Below, in pieces: positions 34,536 to 43,592 of a stretch of DNA of 64,000 nt. The notes under the pieces were generated by a model. That model did no database searches and was not told the origin of the DNA. It saw only the letters and a list, made by a program, of their open reading frames with translations. The position numbers and the translations under genes were made by a program. Source of the stretch: Endozoicomonas sp. OPT23. GTDB taxonomy: Bacteria; Pseudomonadota; Gammaproteobacteria; Pseudomonadales; Endozoicomonadaceae. The stretch covers positions 124,001 through 188,000 of the forward strand of contig NZ_PPFD01000006.1 of NCBI RefSeq assembly GCF_009653635.1, in the 5' to 3' direction. The stretch's first letter is position 1, and the number at the start of each line of letters is the position of its first letter.

Positions 34536-37500
34536 TCAAGCAGGTTTCTTGCCAGTAACCGCCTTCACATCATGAAGCAAACCACCAAACTTGCCGTAGT
34601 TCACCTTCACCCCATCATCCAGATCCAGCGAAATTCGCCTATCCGCATAATGCTTCAGGTTGTCATCAAAGGCGCGCAGTTCGGTGAGCTTTTTCTCCAG
34701 CGCGGTTTGCTGCTTTTTCAGCTTATTGGCTTCGGCGGTGCTGGAGGCACGCTCAACCTGTTCGTCCAGCTGTTGCAGGGTTGCATCGTATTTGCCTAAC
34801 AACGGTGTGACATACTCGGTACGCATCCGTGCCAGTGTGCCTTCGTTGTAACGGTGCAGGTAGACCAGACACTCAAAGGCTTTCTGTTTACCCGAGCTGA
34901 ACAGCCAGTAGATCGGGCGTTTTTTGTAGGTGCGCAGATGATCTTTGTAGAACTGGGTAGACAGATAACGACGGATGGTTTCCAGTGCGCCTTCGGTCTT
35001 TTTCGGTTTGATGCCGTACAGGCAGAGGCTTTGGGCGACAAAGTCCAGATTTTCGTTAACGCTCTCCTCACCCCAGACGGTTTTTACAAAGTCACGGAAC
35101 CGGTTGGTGGCGTCGTCACCAAACCAGGGTTCGTCCAGCATGGGAATAATACCGTCGTCGTCTGCCGGGAAAGTCTGGTAGGCGTTTTCTTCCACTAGTT
35201 TGTTGAAACCTTCGTTACCGGCATGGGCGTAGACCAGACCTTCACGGTCGAGGGAATAGCGGCCCATCATGCAGCCGATGCTGTAGCTGATGAGTTCGGC
35301 TAGGGTGTCGGATTGGAAGCGGTTTTCCAGCTCTTGATCGGTAGCGTTTTTGCTGTTGTAGCGGTAATGGGGGTTAACTGTTAAAGTGATCTGCTCAATA
35401 GGAATTGAGTTTGATATTTCATTTTCAATTTTGGCAATTTTATTTATTTCACTAAAAATAAGTATTTCAATTTCTCGACAATAATGAACATTTTTAGAGG
35501 AATTAACTTTGAACAGCTCATAAGCGCTTGGAATACTCTTCACTTTAAGTTTTACAAGTGAATTTAATTTGCACCCCCACGCTCTCTCAAACCCATTCCA
35601 ATCCTCACGGTGATATTTTACTAAATCACATACTTTATCCTTTAAAGAATCATTGAAGTTCACAACAACAGGTATTTTTTCTAACTCACCACTCGTAAAT
35701 GACATTGAAGGAGTAAGCATTGACAAACATTCATGCGATAAATTTGAATTCATTTGAGCAAGAATAGACTCCCTCGAATAATTCGATTTTAAGAAACCTG
35801 ACCTGCCAGTATCATCGAATGTAAAACCGCTATCCATCCATCTTGCCGCAAATCTACCGGATGATAGCTTCGTCCATGTTACTCCTGACTGAAAATATTT
35901 CTCAGTATTTCTTGGTGCTGATCTTAATTTCCCTTGATCATTTCTAAAATTTCTTATCTCATAGCCATCATTTTCCCAATTGACAATAATTGAGTTATTT
36001 CCAAACCATTTTCTGAATTCGCCGCCACTATTACATGGAAACCACTTCTTATTACTAATTTTGGCTTCTTCGTTGCTTGAAGCACAATATTCAATATTTT
36101 CTATTGATACCTCAAACCAAAGCCGTTGGAATTTCTCATTATCACCTGTAGACATACCTGCATTTAGATCTAAACATTCAGATAAAAGTTTGCCTGAAAA
36201 TAGATTTCTGAAATCATGACTAACCCAATAAGAAATTGGACATCCCGGTATCTCTTTAAAATCCTCAGGCCTCGCTTCAAAGAACCAGCTACATGTTCTA
36301 TTTTCAATTGCTTCAATAGTTTTAGGTGCTTGGCTAAGGTGTCCTTTGAAGTCTGAAAGCCTTATATATCCGCCAGTAAAGCCACTCAGATGTTGTTTAC
36401 TAATGGTAAATGTACATACTGGAATACATGCTGGAGCAAATGCATTGTACTCAAGCTGAATTAAGCTTGTTAAAGTGTGCTTATTAACTATATCCTCACG
36501 GAGTTTTTCGTAAGAACTTAAAAACATCCATACATAAGGGGTAACTAATCCAAGATCAGCGCTTTCAACTCCTAACTCTAAACAACGTTCTATAAAAATG
36601 GAAAACAGATCAGATTTACTATTTGGGTATTTTGTTTTCGAAAGAATCTTTAAATCAGCATTCATACCCTTACCACCCATATACGGCGGATTTGCCACAA
36701 CCGCATCATACCGCTGAGCCAACACCCAAGCCTGCCGCACAAAAGGCACCAACACCTTAGCCGCCGGTTTCTGCACCGTATCCCCTCTTTCAGCCAGCTC
36801 CCGCAACTGATCCAGCAAAGCTTTCAACGGTTCAGCCAGTGACCCAGGCACATCAATCAGGGAACCAAAGGTTTTCGCCTGTTCAAACCGTTGTAGAATA
36901 TCCGCCAGCAGTTGATAGTTTTCATCCTGCACTGCTATCTCAGAGCCTGTTTCCTCAAACAAGCCTGTTGATGTGCCATGCCCTGCTTTACCTGTCAGAT
37001 TCAGCGCATTCCAAAGCTTTGGCAAATTCAGGTGTGCAGTTTCCTGCAATGACAAAATATTCAGTTTTATCTCACGGGTGAAGATACGACGGTCGTCGTT
37101 GCGAGCCATCATCATCAGGGCAAAACCCGCCAGTTGCGCCGCACGGTCATCAATATCCAGACCAAACAGGTTGTTTTCCAGAATCAGTTTGGGAATATCC
37201 CTTGGCCGCTCACCCTGTTCTTCGTAAATGGCTTTCAGTACGTTATAGGCTTCCACCAGAATATGACCGGAGCCACAGGCCGGGTCGAGCACTTTGATGG
37301 TTTTCGGGTCGATACTTTTTGGGGTGATATCTTTTAGTTGCTTATTAACTTCGTCCGTCTGTTCGGCAGGCTCGATGTAGTATTCCATCTCGCCTTTTAT
37401 GGCGGAATCCGGATAGGTTTGCAGCCACTGGCGACCTACGGAGTTCTGTACCAGATATTTCACAATCCAGTTCGGGGTAAACAGCTGGGTGGCGGCGGGA

Positions 37501-38180
37501 ATATCTTCGCTCTTCACCACCTTGCCAATGACTTCATCCTTTTTCTCGGAAATATAAAACTGATACAGCCAGCCAATGACTTCTACCTGCTGCCAGTCTT
37601 CTTCCGGTAGTTCGTTCACCAATGAACGAATCAGGGAATCGGTGCGGGTGAGGTTGTCGGGCAAGAGCAGTTCGGTTTCATCATCAATGGCTTCAAACAG
37701 AAACGGCATGGCTTTATGTAACTGATGACATTGCGCCTGCAACAACAGTCGATACAGTTCTTCGTCTTTGTTGTTGAGCTTGAGGTCGAGTACGGCGTTG
37801 CGGTCAACTTCCAGATCAGCCGCAGCATCGGCGGCGTGCTGCAAAATCTCAAAATCTTCCAGCACCTTCAAACCATGCCCAAGGTAGTCATGGACTTCCA
37901 TATAACGAATGGCGCACAAGCGGTTGAACCAGCTATAGGCCACTTGTTCCATCAGTGCTTCAAAGCCCTGACGCTGCACTCGTTCCACCAGCCGCTGTCG
38001 TAAAGGCGCAAGGCTGGAAGAAAAGGTTTTGCTGCCAATCTGCATAACCTCACCAGTGACCTTTGCTTCGTCAATGGTGGTGTCTGAATGAATACCAAAC
38101 AGTGTCGCTTTTGCGGTAACCGCATCAATAAAGGCCGTACGCGCTTTAGGCGCATACTTTTTAATTCGGGAGGTGTTCAT
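34536..38180 (-). CDS. pglX: BREX adenine-specific DNA methyltransferase PglX (type 1)
   Basis: 1214-residue N6-adenine methyltransferase that marks host DNA and so defines self in BREX. SAM motif I is VLDPACGSGHILVEAYNVL (about residue 298). The catalytic motif NPPY is at about 497 (VVANPPYMGGKG, the glycine-rich stretch usual in PglX). The start MNTSRIKKYAPKARTAFIDAV is also the usual one. It appears complete. Its C-terminal half includes the target-recognition region, which has a more AT-rich look than the ends, consistent with replacement by recombination, though I have not measured this. Gaps of 244 bases upstream and 211 downstream to neighbouring genes leave room for its own promoter. 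Confidence 0.95.
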   Translation of the reverse strand: MNTSRIKKYAPKARTAFIDAVTAKATLFGIHSDTTIDEAKVTGEVMQIGSKTFSSSLAPLRQRLVERVQRQGFEALMEQVAYSWFNRLCAIRYMEVHDYLGHGLKVLEDFEILQHAADAAADLEVDRNAVLDLKLNNKDEELYRLLLQAQCHQLHKAMPFLFEAIDDETELLLPDNLTRTDSLIRSLVNELPEEDWQQVEVIGWLYQFYISEKKDEVIGKVVKSEDIPAATQLFTPNWIVKYLVQNSVGRQWLQTYPDSAIKGEMEYYIEPAEQTDEVNKQLKDITPKSIDPKTIKVLDPACGSGHILVEAYNVLKAIYEEQGERPRDIPKLILENNLFGLDIDDRAAQLAGFALMMMARNDDRRIFTREIKLNILSLQETAHLNLPKLWNALNLTGKAGHGTSTGLFEETGSEIAVQDENYQLLADILQRFEQAKTFGSLIDVPGSLAEPLKALLDQLRELAERGDTVQKPAAKVLVPFVRQAWVLAQRYDAVVANPPYMGGKGMNADLKILSKTKYPNSKSDLFSIFIERCLELGVESADLGLVTPYVWMFLSSYEKLREDIVNKHTLTSLIQLEYNAFAPACIPVCTFTISKQHLSGFTGGYIRLSDFKGHLSQAPKTIEAIENRTCSWFFEARPEDFKEIPGCPISYWVSHDFRNLFSGKLLSECLDLNAGMSTGDNEKFQRLWFEVSIENIEYCASSNEEAKISNKKWFPCNSGGEFRKWFGNNSIIVNWENDGYEIRNFRNDQGKLRSAPRNTEKYFQSGVTWTKLSSGRFAARWMDSGFTFDDTGRSGFLKSNYSRESILAQMNSNLSHECLSMLTPSMSFTSGELEKIPVVVNFNDSLKDKVCDLVKYHREDWNGFERAWGCKLNSLVKLKVKSIPSAYELFKVNSSKNVHYCREIEILIFSEINKIAKIENEISNSIPIEQITLTVNPHYRYNSKNATDQELENRFQSDTLAELISYSIGCMMGRYSLDREGLVYAHAGNEGFNKLVEENAYQTFPADDDGIIPMLDEPWFGDDATNRFRDFVKTVWGEESVNENLDFVAQSLCLYGIKPKKTEGALETIRRYLSTQFYKDHLRTYKKRPIYWLFSSGKQKAFECLVYLHRYNEGTLARMRTEYVTPLLGKYDATLQQLDEQVERASSTAEANKLKKQQTALEKKLTELRAFDDNLKHYADRRISLDLDDGVKVNYGKFGGLLHDVKAVTGKKPA

Positions 38181-38338
38181 AGAATCGAACCTGGAAATGG
38201 TCTCTTCGCAAGAGACTGAAACATAGAATGATTCTATTGTACCAGTGGATGAGGCTTCATAGGTAAGGCCGTGTGGCGCAAATTTTCAGGGTGATTTGAT
38301 CCAAAGCTCTGGATGGGAGTGTGATGATTTTCGGGTAT

Positions 38339-38365
38339 GCATTCCCATGCAGAGCGTGGGAATGC
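38339..38365. repeat. REP-like palindrome (GCATTCCCA...TGGGAATGC type)
   Basis: Nine-base perfect arms with a 9-base loop (TGCAGAGCG) in the gap between the coiled-coil gene and pglX. I remember near-identical dispersed repeats in many bacterial genomes. A second, smaller hairpin (GTCTCTT / AAGAGAC, 38200-38216) lies just upstream of pglX. Confidence 0.6.
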
Positions 38366-38423
38366 GATCACTGAGGCTGAGCCTGCCTGCCAGATTGGCT
38401 TATGGGTATTAGTTCTGACTTAA

Positions 38424-39662
38424 TCAGATAACAATCACGCCTTTCAAAACCAGCCCGAGTACAACAATAGCGGAGCTGACGAGAACAAATCCTCCCCCAC
38501 AAGCGTATCGTGTTGTACGAAGGTTCGACTCAAGTTGCTGTTTTTCTTCTTTCCAGTTTTGTTCCTGACGAGAAATGTCAGCCGCTCTCTGTGTCTCCAG
38601 AGCGTTAATCGACTCGGTCAATTTGCTGTGGCTGTCATCAAACCCGACGTTCAATGCTTTTAACCTGTCGTCCGTTTTTTCCTGCAGTGCCAGCAAGTCT
38701 TCTGATGTCTGACTTTGATTCGCGGTTACCTGTTGGCCCAGTGTCGATAAATCATGACCAAACTGTTTTTTCAGTGTCTCTATGGATTCCTGGTTTTCAA
38801 TTTGTTGTCCGTCAAACAGCTTCCTCAACTCACTCTGGGCTTCCTGCCACTGGTTCTGTTGTTCTGCTAACTGTTGGTTTTGCGCGTTGCGATCGTCTTC
38901 CTGCTGACTGTTTAGTCGAGCCAAGGTTTCATCAATGACTGTCATCTCTTTTGACAGTTGCACATTATACTTTTCTCTGGACTGCTCTGACTCTGCAACC
39001 TGGGCAGAAAGCGCCTGATACTCACCAGACAGAGACTGCTGGAAATCAGTTAGTGTGGCATGCTGCTGTTGAGTAAGATGCGCCATCTTCTCAATCACAT
39101 CTTCACGAAGAAACTTGATGACGGCCAGTCGTTCATCAAATTCTGCCAGCAAGTTCGTCTTCGTCGCTTTTACTTCTTTAGCAATCTGAATAAGCTTTGT
39201 CGCACCTTCTTCAGTCAAGCCTTTTAGCGCAAAATACTCTTTGACCAGCTTGTTCAATTCCTGATTTTGTTGTTCAAGATCTGTTTGCTGACTGGCGAGA
39301 TCTTCAGAATTGCTTTTCAGCTGGGCCGTCTGCTTCTGAATTTTGGACTGCTGACTTTTCAGATCATCCTGCTGACTCGACAGCATTCTTGATTGCTCGA
39401 TGCTTATCGCCATCAACTGCCCCAACTTCTTGGAGAAGCGAGCTTGTAGTTCCTGGGCATCCAGCTGAGCTTCTTCCAACTCATCCGAGTTCCACCAGCG
39501 GGCTATTGCACTTCGGCTTTCATGTTTCTCACGAGCATTCTTCAGGTTATCGAGTTCTTTGTAATCCGCAGTAAAGCTTGCAATCAGTTCCTTCACCTGC
39601 AGCTGACTTTTAAGGCTGTCTGGCAGATTAACCCCTGCCATGGATTTTATAATATTGCTCAC
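38424..39662 (-). CDS. Coiled-coil protein with a C-terminal membrane anchor
   Basis: 412-residue protein of unknown function. About residues 25-385 are almost entirely Gln/Glu/Leu/Ser-rich coiled coil with repeated QQQDDLKSQQSK-like stretches. The last ~25 residues form one hydrophobic helix (GGGFVLVSSAIVVLGLVLKG), giving a tail-anchored layout. It begins with GTG at 39662, whose bases overlap the stop of the upstream gene (GTGA), so the two are made together. It could be a membrane sensor or scaffold for the HNH-like protein. I know no BREX gene of this type. Confidence 0.7.
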   Translation of the reverse strand: MSNIIKSMAGVNLPDSLKSQLQVKELIASFTADYKELDNLKNAREKHESRSAIARWWNSDELEEAQLDAQELQARFSKKLGQLMAISIEQSRMLSSQQDDLKSQQSKIQKQTAQLKSNSEDLASQQTDLEQQNQELNKLVKEYFALKGLTEEGATKLIQIAKEVKATKTNLLAEFDERLAVIKFLREDVIEKMAHLTQQQHATLTDFQQSLSGEYQALSAQVAESEQSREKYNVQLSKEMTVIDETLARLNSQQEDDRNAQNQQLAEQQNQWQEAQSELRKLFDGQQIENQESIETLKKQFGHDLSTLGQQVTANQSQTSEDLLALQEKTDDRLKALNVGFDDSHSKLTESINALETQRAADISRQEQNWKEEKQQLESNLRTTRYACGGGFVLVSSAIVVLGLVLKGVIVI

Positions 39663-41269
39663 TTTACATCCTGATTTTCAAGCTGATAACTATCCAGTAA
39701 TGCATCCAGCTCTATCCCTCTGTCACGAGTGCTTTCATAGCCGGCTGATAACTGGTTTAAGGTATGAGTGCGCTCACCCAGTGTTCTGGACAAAGAATGT
39801 GACATCTGACGATAAGAGCGGGCAGTATCCTGAAGGTCTGCTTCAATCAACAGGTAACCTTCACCTATGGCCTGATATTGAACAGAGTTCTGATACTGAC
39901 TTTGTATCCAGTTAGCCATCGACTGAATATTATTTTTAGTCGCATCAAGGTTCGATTCAATGGCTTGTAAAAATTCAGTACCGGAAGAGGACAGCCAATC
40001 AAAAAAACGATCAAGTCCATACATCATTACCGCAGCACTGATACCCGTCAGCACAGCAGTAACACCCGTAGCAAATATATCGCCCAGTGGCGCCAATACG
40101 GGCACTGTCAGAATAAATCCTTTAATCGCTTCTTCAAAAAACAGACCAAAGCCCGTGGTAATCACACCAGCCAATATCTTTGTGGCCTGTCGTGCAACTT
40201 CAATACGAGGGGTACCTTCAGGAGGGTTAATAACCAGTTTTACTGCTTTATAGATTCCGCTGATGCTCTCGCGGATAATAGTGACCACTTTGGCTGAAGT
40301 TTTGACGACAGTATTAATCATAAATGTCAGCAAGTTACTGATAAAACCTTGAATGCCACCACTGAAGGCCGCTTCCAACGCTGTTTTCATTTTGTTTTTA
40401 ACCCGAACGGCTACCCTTTTGGCGGCCTGTAAAACGTGTTCAACAATGTTATCGATACTGCGGTTTTTGAAAATCACCGTAATTTCGTTAAAAACACCAC
40501 TCACGAATTCATGCAGTAATACACCCATGGCTTGACGAAGGGCATTTTTCCCGGCTTCCGATGCTCCTGTCTGTAGCAGTTCTGTTCCCTGCTTCTGGAT
40601 TTGAGCTTTTAATTGATCGGATTTAATGGCTTCTTTTGCGTCATTGTTGGTTTTTTCCATTAATTCAAGATCAACACCAAAGGACTCGGCATTGGTTTTA
40701 CCTGGATCAGCCTTACGCTGGGCATTCGCCCATTCCATTTTTTCCTTGTCCTGAAGCGACTGATTAACGTTGCTTTCACAAGGTTTCAGGTTCGCATCCT
40801 GATTGGCCATCTGAATGCGCTCTTCCTGGTTCATATAGAGGTGAGATTCAGCAGCGGTCTCTATTGTTTTCGCAGCAACCACATGATCCAGATGCATTCT
40901 GCCGTCTTTCGGCAGTTCGTTACCAGTATAAGCACTGATGACCGGGTCATCAGATTGCAGGATATCTTTGCGGGTTTGACGGAAATCCCGATCGTATTCT
41001 TTTCTGTCGTAATTGCCGTTATTTTTCACGTCGTTATATTGTTCATAACGAGCCTGATCTTCAGCCGTTGCTGTCACTCCATTTTCAAAATTATGAAGCG
41101 TTGTAACATTGCCACCCTCTTTGTCGTCAAACATGGCTGGAGTAAGTCCAAAAGGGCCAACAATCTGTTGTAACACCTGGTTTCTGCAACTACTCAATAA
41201 TTCATCAAGGCGCTGATTTCGTAATTCTGAACGAGTTAATACTGATGGATCCGTCCGGAAACCCGTCAT
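39659..41269 (-). CDS. HNH-like nuclease domain fused to a membrane region
   Basis: 536-residue protein not matching any defence family I know. About residues 85-175 look like a His-Me finger (HNH) nuclease: YTGNELPKDGRMHLDHVVAAKT with Asp128-His129, then NQDANLKPCESNVNQSL with candidate metal-binding Asn160 and Asn169. After a helical linker, residues about 240-330 are basic and amphipathic, and about 350-425 hold two or three hydrophobic helices (ILAGVITTGFGLFFEEAIKG, VLAPLGDIFATGVTAVLTG). The C-terminus is again helical. Coupled to the coiled-coil gene downstream. The HNH reading is by eye and needs a profile search. Confidence 0.6.
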   Translation of the reverse strand: MTGFRTDPSVLTRSELRNQRLDELLSSCRNQVLQQIVGPFGLTPAMFDDKEGGNVTTLHNFENGVTATAEDQARYEQYNDVKNNGNYDRKEYDRDFRQTRKDILQSDDPVISAYTGNELPKDGRMHLDHVVAAKTIETAAESHLYMNQEERIQMANQDANLKPCESNVNQSLQDKEKMEWANAQRKADPGKTNAESFGVDLELMEKTNNDAKEAIKSDQLKAQIQKQGTELLQTGASEAGKNALRQAMGVLLHEFVSGVFNEITVIFKNRSIDNIVEHVLQAAKRVAVRVKNKMKTALEAAFSGGIQGFISNLLTFMINTVVKTSAKVVTIIRESISGIYKAVKLVINPPEGTPRIEVARQATKILAGVITTGFGLFFEEAIKGFILTVPVLAPLGDIFATGVTAVLTGISAAVMMYGLDRFFDWLSSSGTEFLQAIESNLDATKNNIQSMANWIQSQYQNSVQYQAIGEGYLLIEADLQDTARSYRQMSHSLSRTLGERTHTLNQLSAGYESTRDRGIELDALLDSYQLENQDVK

Positions 41270-41609
41270 TATTTGTTATCTCCAAGAGTTTTTAGTTTTT
41301 CGGTAGAACTGGTTTTTGAGAAAATGACCGTTCAGGAATACCGCTATGTCGAACATATACGACGAGGGTTATATTAACAGGCTAATAATACGAGATGGAG
41401 GGGTAAAAAAGGTATAAGCAGTTATTCTAAGTCGGTTGTGATAAAACAAGTACTTGTCTTTCAGAATGGGGGTTAATAGTCAACAGTTACACCAGCCTAA
41501 GTTCTATTTTTCCCCTCGGGTATCACTTTTTAATGATCATCAGTTCAAATATCTTCCTTCTGACATTCGTTCACTCACAACGAACAATAATCAGCAAGGA
41601 GCTCTTCTC

Positions 41610-41963
41610 ATGAAAAGCGAAACCTGTTTTGGCAAATTGTCAGGTTCACCTCTCTCCGTATATTCTTCAGAATTAGAAGCTCATAGTGCTGCTGAATACG
41701 CCAGTGCTCAATATAACAATGCACTTACACCCTACCAGTGTAATCGCTGCAACTTGTGGCACCTCTCTCCATTAAATAGACATACCCCCAGTAAGAAATG
41801 CAGTCATTGCACTGGTTCCGATGGCCGCCCAAAAGAAACTTATGAAGGAATGGGGCAGGCTCTTCTCAGAGCCAATATCCTGCATGAAGAACAAGGTATA
41901 AGGCTAAATATTTATGCTTGCCCGAACAGTTCGGGCTGGCATTTAACCAAAAACGATATCTAA
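41610..41963 (+). CDS. Small zinc-ribbon-like protein, unknown function
   Basis: 117-residue protein, plus strand, opposed to its neighbours. Two CxxC pairs (YQCNRCNLWH and KKCSHCTG, about residues 46 and 66) suggest one zinc site. The C-terminal half ends ACPNSSGWHLTKNDI, a block with the look of phage and plasmid accessory proteins. I chose the ATG at 41610, preceded by AAGGAG; the frame is open to 41454. No function is proposed. Confidence 0.6.
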   Translation: MKSETCFGKLSGSPLSVYSSELEAHSAAEYASAQYNNALTPYQCNRCNLWHLSPLNRHTPSKKCSHCTGSDGRPKETYEGMGQALLRANILHEEQGIRLNIYACPNSSGWHLTKNDI

Positions 41964-41991
41964 TCATTCATTTATCTGCTGCTGTAACGAG

Positions 41992-43167
41992 TTATTTTTC
42001 AGCAGCAGATAAATGATGTTTAAAATGCAGCTTATACGTTTCAAAAGCAGCAATAAGCTGCTGGGGGGATAACTCCTTATCCGGGTTTTCTGAGCGTTTT
42101 TGGTCGGCTTCGCAATCGCGAAGTAATCGTGTCATAAACGATGCAACTCTGTACAAACCGAGGTTCGCCTGTTCGGAATAATACAGACCACCTGCCTCAC
42201 ATAATTTTTTCAGCCAATCCATTACAACCTCATCTTTGGCAATTCTGTGCTTTGCCCGAAGATCATGAATTTGTCGTAATGTATATTCGTGATGTGTCTC
42301 ATCATCTCTTTCTTTATCTGAAACAGTCTTCTCTTTTGCTATAACTGCTGCCATTGCTTGCCAGGTTGTTAAGCCACATTCTGTTCGCCAGCGTAATAAT
42401 AATTTGTCTAATGGCCAAATAATGTTCCCCTCGCGGAATTCCGGCAAAATATCCACGATGGCACTCTGATGTTTTGTACCTGTCAAATGACAGCTATCAC
42501 TATTGGCAAGCCATTCAACTTCCAGGCATGCCAATATATCCATCTGTAAACTTATCCCACCATGAAATACTGAATGTTTAAACTCAACATTTGCCTCAAT
42601 ATCATCAACTATATTATCAATATCTGTGTGTTTTGATACTGTCTCAAAACTATCCAGACCTGTTAACGGCAAAGCGTATTTTTTATAGTATTCAGTTTGG
42701 GTAAACTTCGCCGTAGCCAGATCGACAGGGCAGTTAGATCGCCCTTCAATAAATGCAATATGTTCTTTGTTCAAGAGCTGTTCGACAAGTGCAAGCGTGT
42801 TAGGGAAGAATCGTGCTCCGTACTGTCTTCGAAAACCAAACAATATACTACGCCAGGCTCCATTACGAGCAGTCCACTCTTTTTTACCTTCGATAAAGAC
42901 CTTTATATCCTCATCAGAGGCTCCCAGTTTTGTGAACGCTTTTCTATAGAATTTAAGAAGTTTATTAGCAGAGGTGTCAGTGGCATTCCAAGGTTCGTTT
43001 AATAACTTACGAAGCGTCTTTTCTGTAGGCTGGACTTTGACACCTGTTAGATCAGAAATTTTTGTAAATATTTCTGTCCCCTTAGCTATACCCCATAGCT
43101 CAAGTGCCAACTCAGGACAGTTAAAAAATAACGGACTGGTAAAACCTTTTTTGACCCAATTATTCAT
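41992..43167 (-). CDS. Unknown 391-residue protein between brxC and the HNH-like module
   Basis: Soluble, mainly helical protein with no recognised motif. The N-terminus reads MNNWVKKGFTSPLFFNCPELALELWG. A central part around SVFHGGISLQMDILACLEVEWLAN and a C-terminal part around LYRVASFMTRLLRDCEADQK have a regular helical pattern. No membrane helix, Walker motif or nuclease motif is visible. It is transcribed in the BREX direction but separated from brxC by 425 bases, in which a small plus-strand gene lies. Confidence 0.6.
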   Translation of the reverse strand: MNNWVKKGFTSPLFFNCPELALELWGIAKGTEIFTKISDLTGVKVQPTEKTLRKLLNEPWNATDTSANKLLKFYRKAFTKLGASDEDIKVFIEGKKEWTARNGAWRSILFGFRRQYGARFFPNTLALVEQLLNKEHIAFIEGRSNCPVDLATAKFTQTEYYKKYALPLTGLDSFETVSKHTDIDNIVDDIEANVEFKHSVFHGGISLQMDILACLEVEWLANSDSCHLTGTKHQSAIVDILPEFREGNIIWPLDKLLLRWRTECGLTTWQAMAAVIAKEKTVSDKERDDETHHEYTLRQIHDLRAKHRIAKDEVVMDWLKKLCEAGGLYYSEQANLGLYRVASFMTRLLRDCEADQKRSENPDKELSPQQLIAAFETYKLHFKHHLSAAEK

Positions 43168-43338
43168 TATGCTTCAATTACATCTCAGATTTTTATTAAT
43201 TCGATAGTACGTTAGTTTTACCTGAAAACGCCGTTTTTCCCGTGGAGTATCACTAACAGCCCAACAGGTTCATCAGTAGTCTTGAACACGCAGCTCACAG
43301 AGCCGCTGCAAATTCATTTAAATGACTAAGGAATTATT

Positions 43339-43485
43339 ATGAGTAACAGTAACAAGAATACTAATGGAAACGGTTCCGGAAAAACTCCTACCCCACAAAA
43401 TCCATATAGCCCTGGAGGAAAGCCAAGCACTACTGGCAACCCCTCTGGTAAAGGTCGATGGAACGGTCCGGCGAAAAATAAATAA
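43339..43485 (+). CDS. 48-residue disordered Asn/Gly/Pro/Lys-rich small protein
   Basis: Short gene on the plus strand in the gap between brxC and the 391-aa gene. AAGGA precedes the ATG at good spacing. The product is nearly all Ser, Asn, Gly, Lys, Pro and Thr (e.g. SGKTPTPQNPYSPGGKPS), with a basic end (GRWNGPAKNK). It should be disordered and able to bind nucleic acid. There is no homologue I recognise. Confidence 0.5.
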   Translation: MSNSNKNTNGNGSGKTPTPQNPYSPGGKPSTTGNPSGKGRWNGPAKNK

Positions 43486-43592
43486 GTCATTGTCTGCAAA
43501 CGACACAGGCTAATTTTTACTCATTTACTGGCTGCAGAAAATCAGAGCGCTCTAATTTACTGCAGCCGTCTTTACTTCAGATCAGGTTCTGA

